This document shows positions 63,057-64,000 of a DNA stretch of 64,000 nucleotides, one piece after another (the stretch's first letter is position 1; each line of letters starts with the position of its first letter). Where the stretch lies: contig NZ_APVL01000014.1 in the NCBI RefSeq assembly GCF_000565285.1, positions 1 to 64,000 of the forward strand, written 5' to 3'. The translations under genes and the position numbers were made by a program. The DNA is from Cytobacillus firmus DS1 (lineage in GTDB: Bacteria; Bacillota; Bacilli; Bacillales; Cytobacillaceae). The notes under the pieces were generated by a model. The model did not search any database. It had not been told where the DNA came from and saw only the letters and a list, made by a program, of their open reading frames with translations.

Positions 63057-64000
63057 ATGAAGAACTTTTTATACAAGCCGGATCGGGATTGGAAAGATAT
63101 TGAACTATGGAAGGATGTCACAGAAGAACAATGGAATGACTGGCTCTGGCAGCTGACGAACACCATTCGGACAGTTGATGATTTGAAAAAGGTGATTAAT
63201 CTTACACCTGAAGAGGAGGAAGGAGTCAGAATTTCCGCAAAAACCATCCCTTTAAATATTACACCTTATTATGCTTCACTTATGAATCCGGATGACCCGC
63301 GGTGTCCGGTGAGGATGCAATCCGTCCCTATTTCAAATGAAATCTATAAAACTAAATATGACCTTGAAGATCCGCTGCACGAGGATGAAGACGCCCCAGT
63401 TCCGGGATTAACGCACCGCTACCCTGATCGGGTCTTATTTTTGGTAACAAATCAATGTTCCATGTATTGCCGGTATTGTACAAGAAGAAGATTTTCCGGA
63501 CAAATTGGCATGGGTGTACCGAAAAAACAGCTGGATGCGGCAATCAGCTATATAAGGAGTGCTCCTCAGGTTAGAGATGTTCTCATTTCTGGCGGAGATG
63601 GACTTTTGATCAATGACAACATTCTTGAATACATCCTGAAAAATTTGCGTGAAATCGATCATGTTGAAATCATCAGGATTGGCACGAGGGCTCCTGTTGT
63701 ATTTCCCCAGCGGATCACCGAGAATTTATGCAATATCCTGAAAAAGTATCATCCAGTGTGGCTGAATACACATTTTAACACTTCCATTGAAATTACCGAA
63801 GATTCCAAGAGAGCATGTGAGATGCTGGCAAATGCCGGTGTGCCCGTGGGTAATCAATCAGTTATTTTGGCAGGCATAAACGACAGCGTTCCAATTATGA
63901 AAAGACTGATGCATGACCTTGTTAAAATCCGGGTCCGTCCTTATTATATTTACCAATGTGATCTTTCTGAAGGCATTGGCCATTTCCGGGCTCCGGTTTC
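63057..64000 (+). CDS. kamA: L-lysine 2,3-aminomutase (partial, cut by window end)
   Basis: The first 314 codons of a radical-SAM, PLP-dependent aminomutase converting L-lysine to beta-lysine. CSMYCRYC (C134, C138, C141) binds the 4Fe-4S cluster in VTNQCSMYCRYCTRRRF, and ISGGDGLLI and IRIGTRAPVVFPQR follow. The N terminus (FLYKPDRDWKDIELWKDV) matches the KamA family. ATG 63057 has GGGGGAATCGAG upstream. The frame stays open to the window end. First step of the pathway encoded by the genes upstream. Confidence 0.93.
   Translation, partial: MKNFLYKPDRDWKDIELWKDVTEEQWNDWLWQLTNTIRTVDDLKKVINLTPEEEEGVRISAKTIPLNITPYYASLMNPDDPRCPVRMQSVPISNEIYKTKYDLEDPLHEDEDAPVPGLTHRYPDRVLFLVTNQCSMYCRYCTRRRFSGQIGMGVPKKQLDAAISYIRSAPQVRDVLISGGDGLLINDNILEYILKNLREIDHVEIIRIGTRAPVVFPQRITENLCNILKKYHPVWLNTHFNTSIEITEDSKRACEMLANAGVPVGNQSVILAGINDSVPIMKRLMHDLVKIRVRPYYIYQCDLSEGIGHFRAPV

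Noticed and set aside
1..64000. CRISPR array, tRNA or rRNA genes, complete IS or prophage
   Set aside because: No repeat-spacer pattern, no cloverleaf-like tRNA sequence, and no transposase, integrase or phage-type protein recognised.

Overview
The window looks like a stretch of a low-to-medium GC Bacillaceae chromosome. It has strong AGGAGG-type ribosome binding sites, frequent TTG/GTG starts, U-tailed hairpin terminators after almost every operon, and many genes recognisable from the Bacillus subtilis cspD-metA-ypgQ/ypgR-ilvD-yphP-ypiP-ypjP-thy-dfrA-ypkP-ilvA-ypmPQRS-msrAB-ypqE neighbourhood. Gene order is partly conserved with that region (from memory of B. subtilis), interrupted by blocks absent there. 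A species outside B. subtilis itself, for example a Cytobacillus/Mesobacillus/B. firmus-type genome, is my inference. No rRNA, tRNA, CRISPR array, insertion sequence or prophage was seen.

Layout. 1-9.1 kb: cspD, topoisomerase III, mntR, a methyltransferase/AIM24 pair, metA and fhs. 9.2-13.2 kb: a short operon with an unusual 1024-residue acetyltransferase fused to a large beta-rich region, followed by an amidohydrolase. 13.3-23.8 kb: degV, ypgQ, yfmR, ypgR, ilvD, brxB, ypiP, an aminotransferase and ypjP. 23.9-33.9 kb: a tellurium-resistance-type (Ter) stress locus. It holds two TerD proteins, TerC, YceG and TelA/YceH, plus a biosynthetic module (C-C bond lyase, phosphoribosyltransferase-TRSP, StiP, HAD phosphatase). 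Two textbook-quality ECF sigma-W-type promoters (TGAAAC-N16-CGTA) drive its two halves. 34-39 kb: a lethal-factor/Pro-Pro-endopeptidase-like metalloprotease, thyA-dfrA, an acyltransferase and ilvA. 39-45 kb: tatA and tatC separated by a strongly structured element, ypmP, a second degV, a nucleoside hydrolase, and scoA-ypmR-ypmS. 45-53.3 kb: a DUF4397 protein, an RsgA-type GTPase, msrA-msrB-ypqE, a second SGNH hydrolase, a YjcZ-type small protein, a FAD oxidoreductase and an S66 peptidase.

53.5-64 kb: a lysine-catabolism locus. A six-gene operon (two class III aminotransferases, a two-subunit CoA-transferase, a deacetylase, an aldehyde dehydrogenase) is followed by ablB, a sigma-54-dependent activator, and kamA behind a perfect -24/-12 promoter; kamA runs off the window. 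Read together, these genes could take lysine through beta-lysine and acetylated intermediates to 4-aminobutyrate and succinate. That route is inferred from the families.

Non-coding structure. Two copies of a GC-rich palindromic intergenic repeat (16.93-17.05 kb and 36.20-36.38 kb) share the same orientation and end sequences. The roughly 250-nt multi-hairpin element in the tatA-tatC gap is the most RNA-like unexplained sequence in the window.
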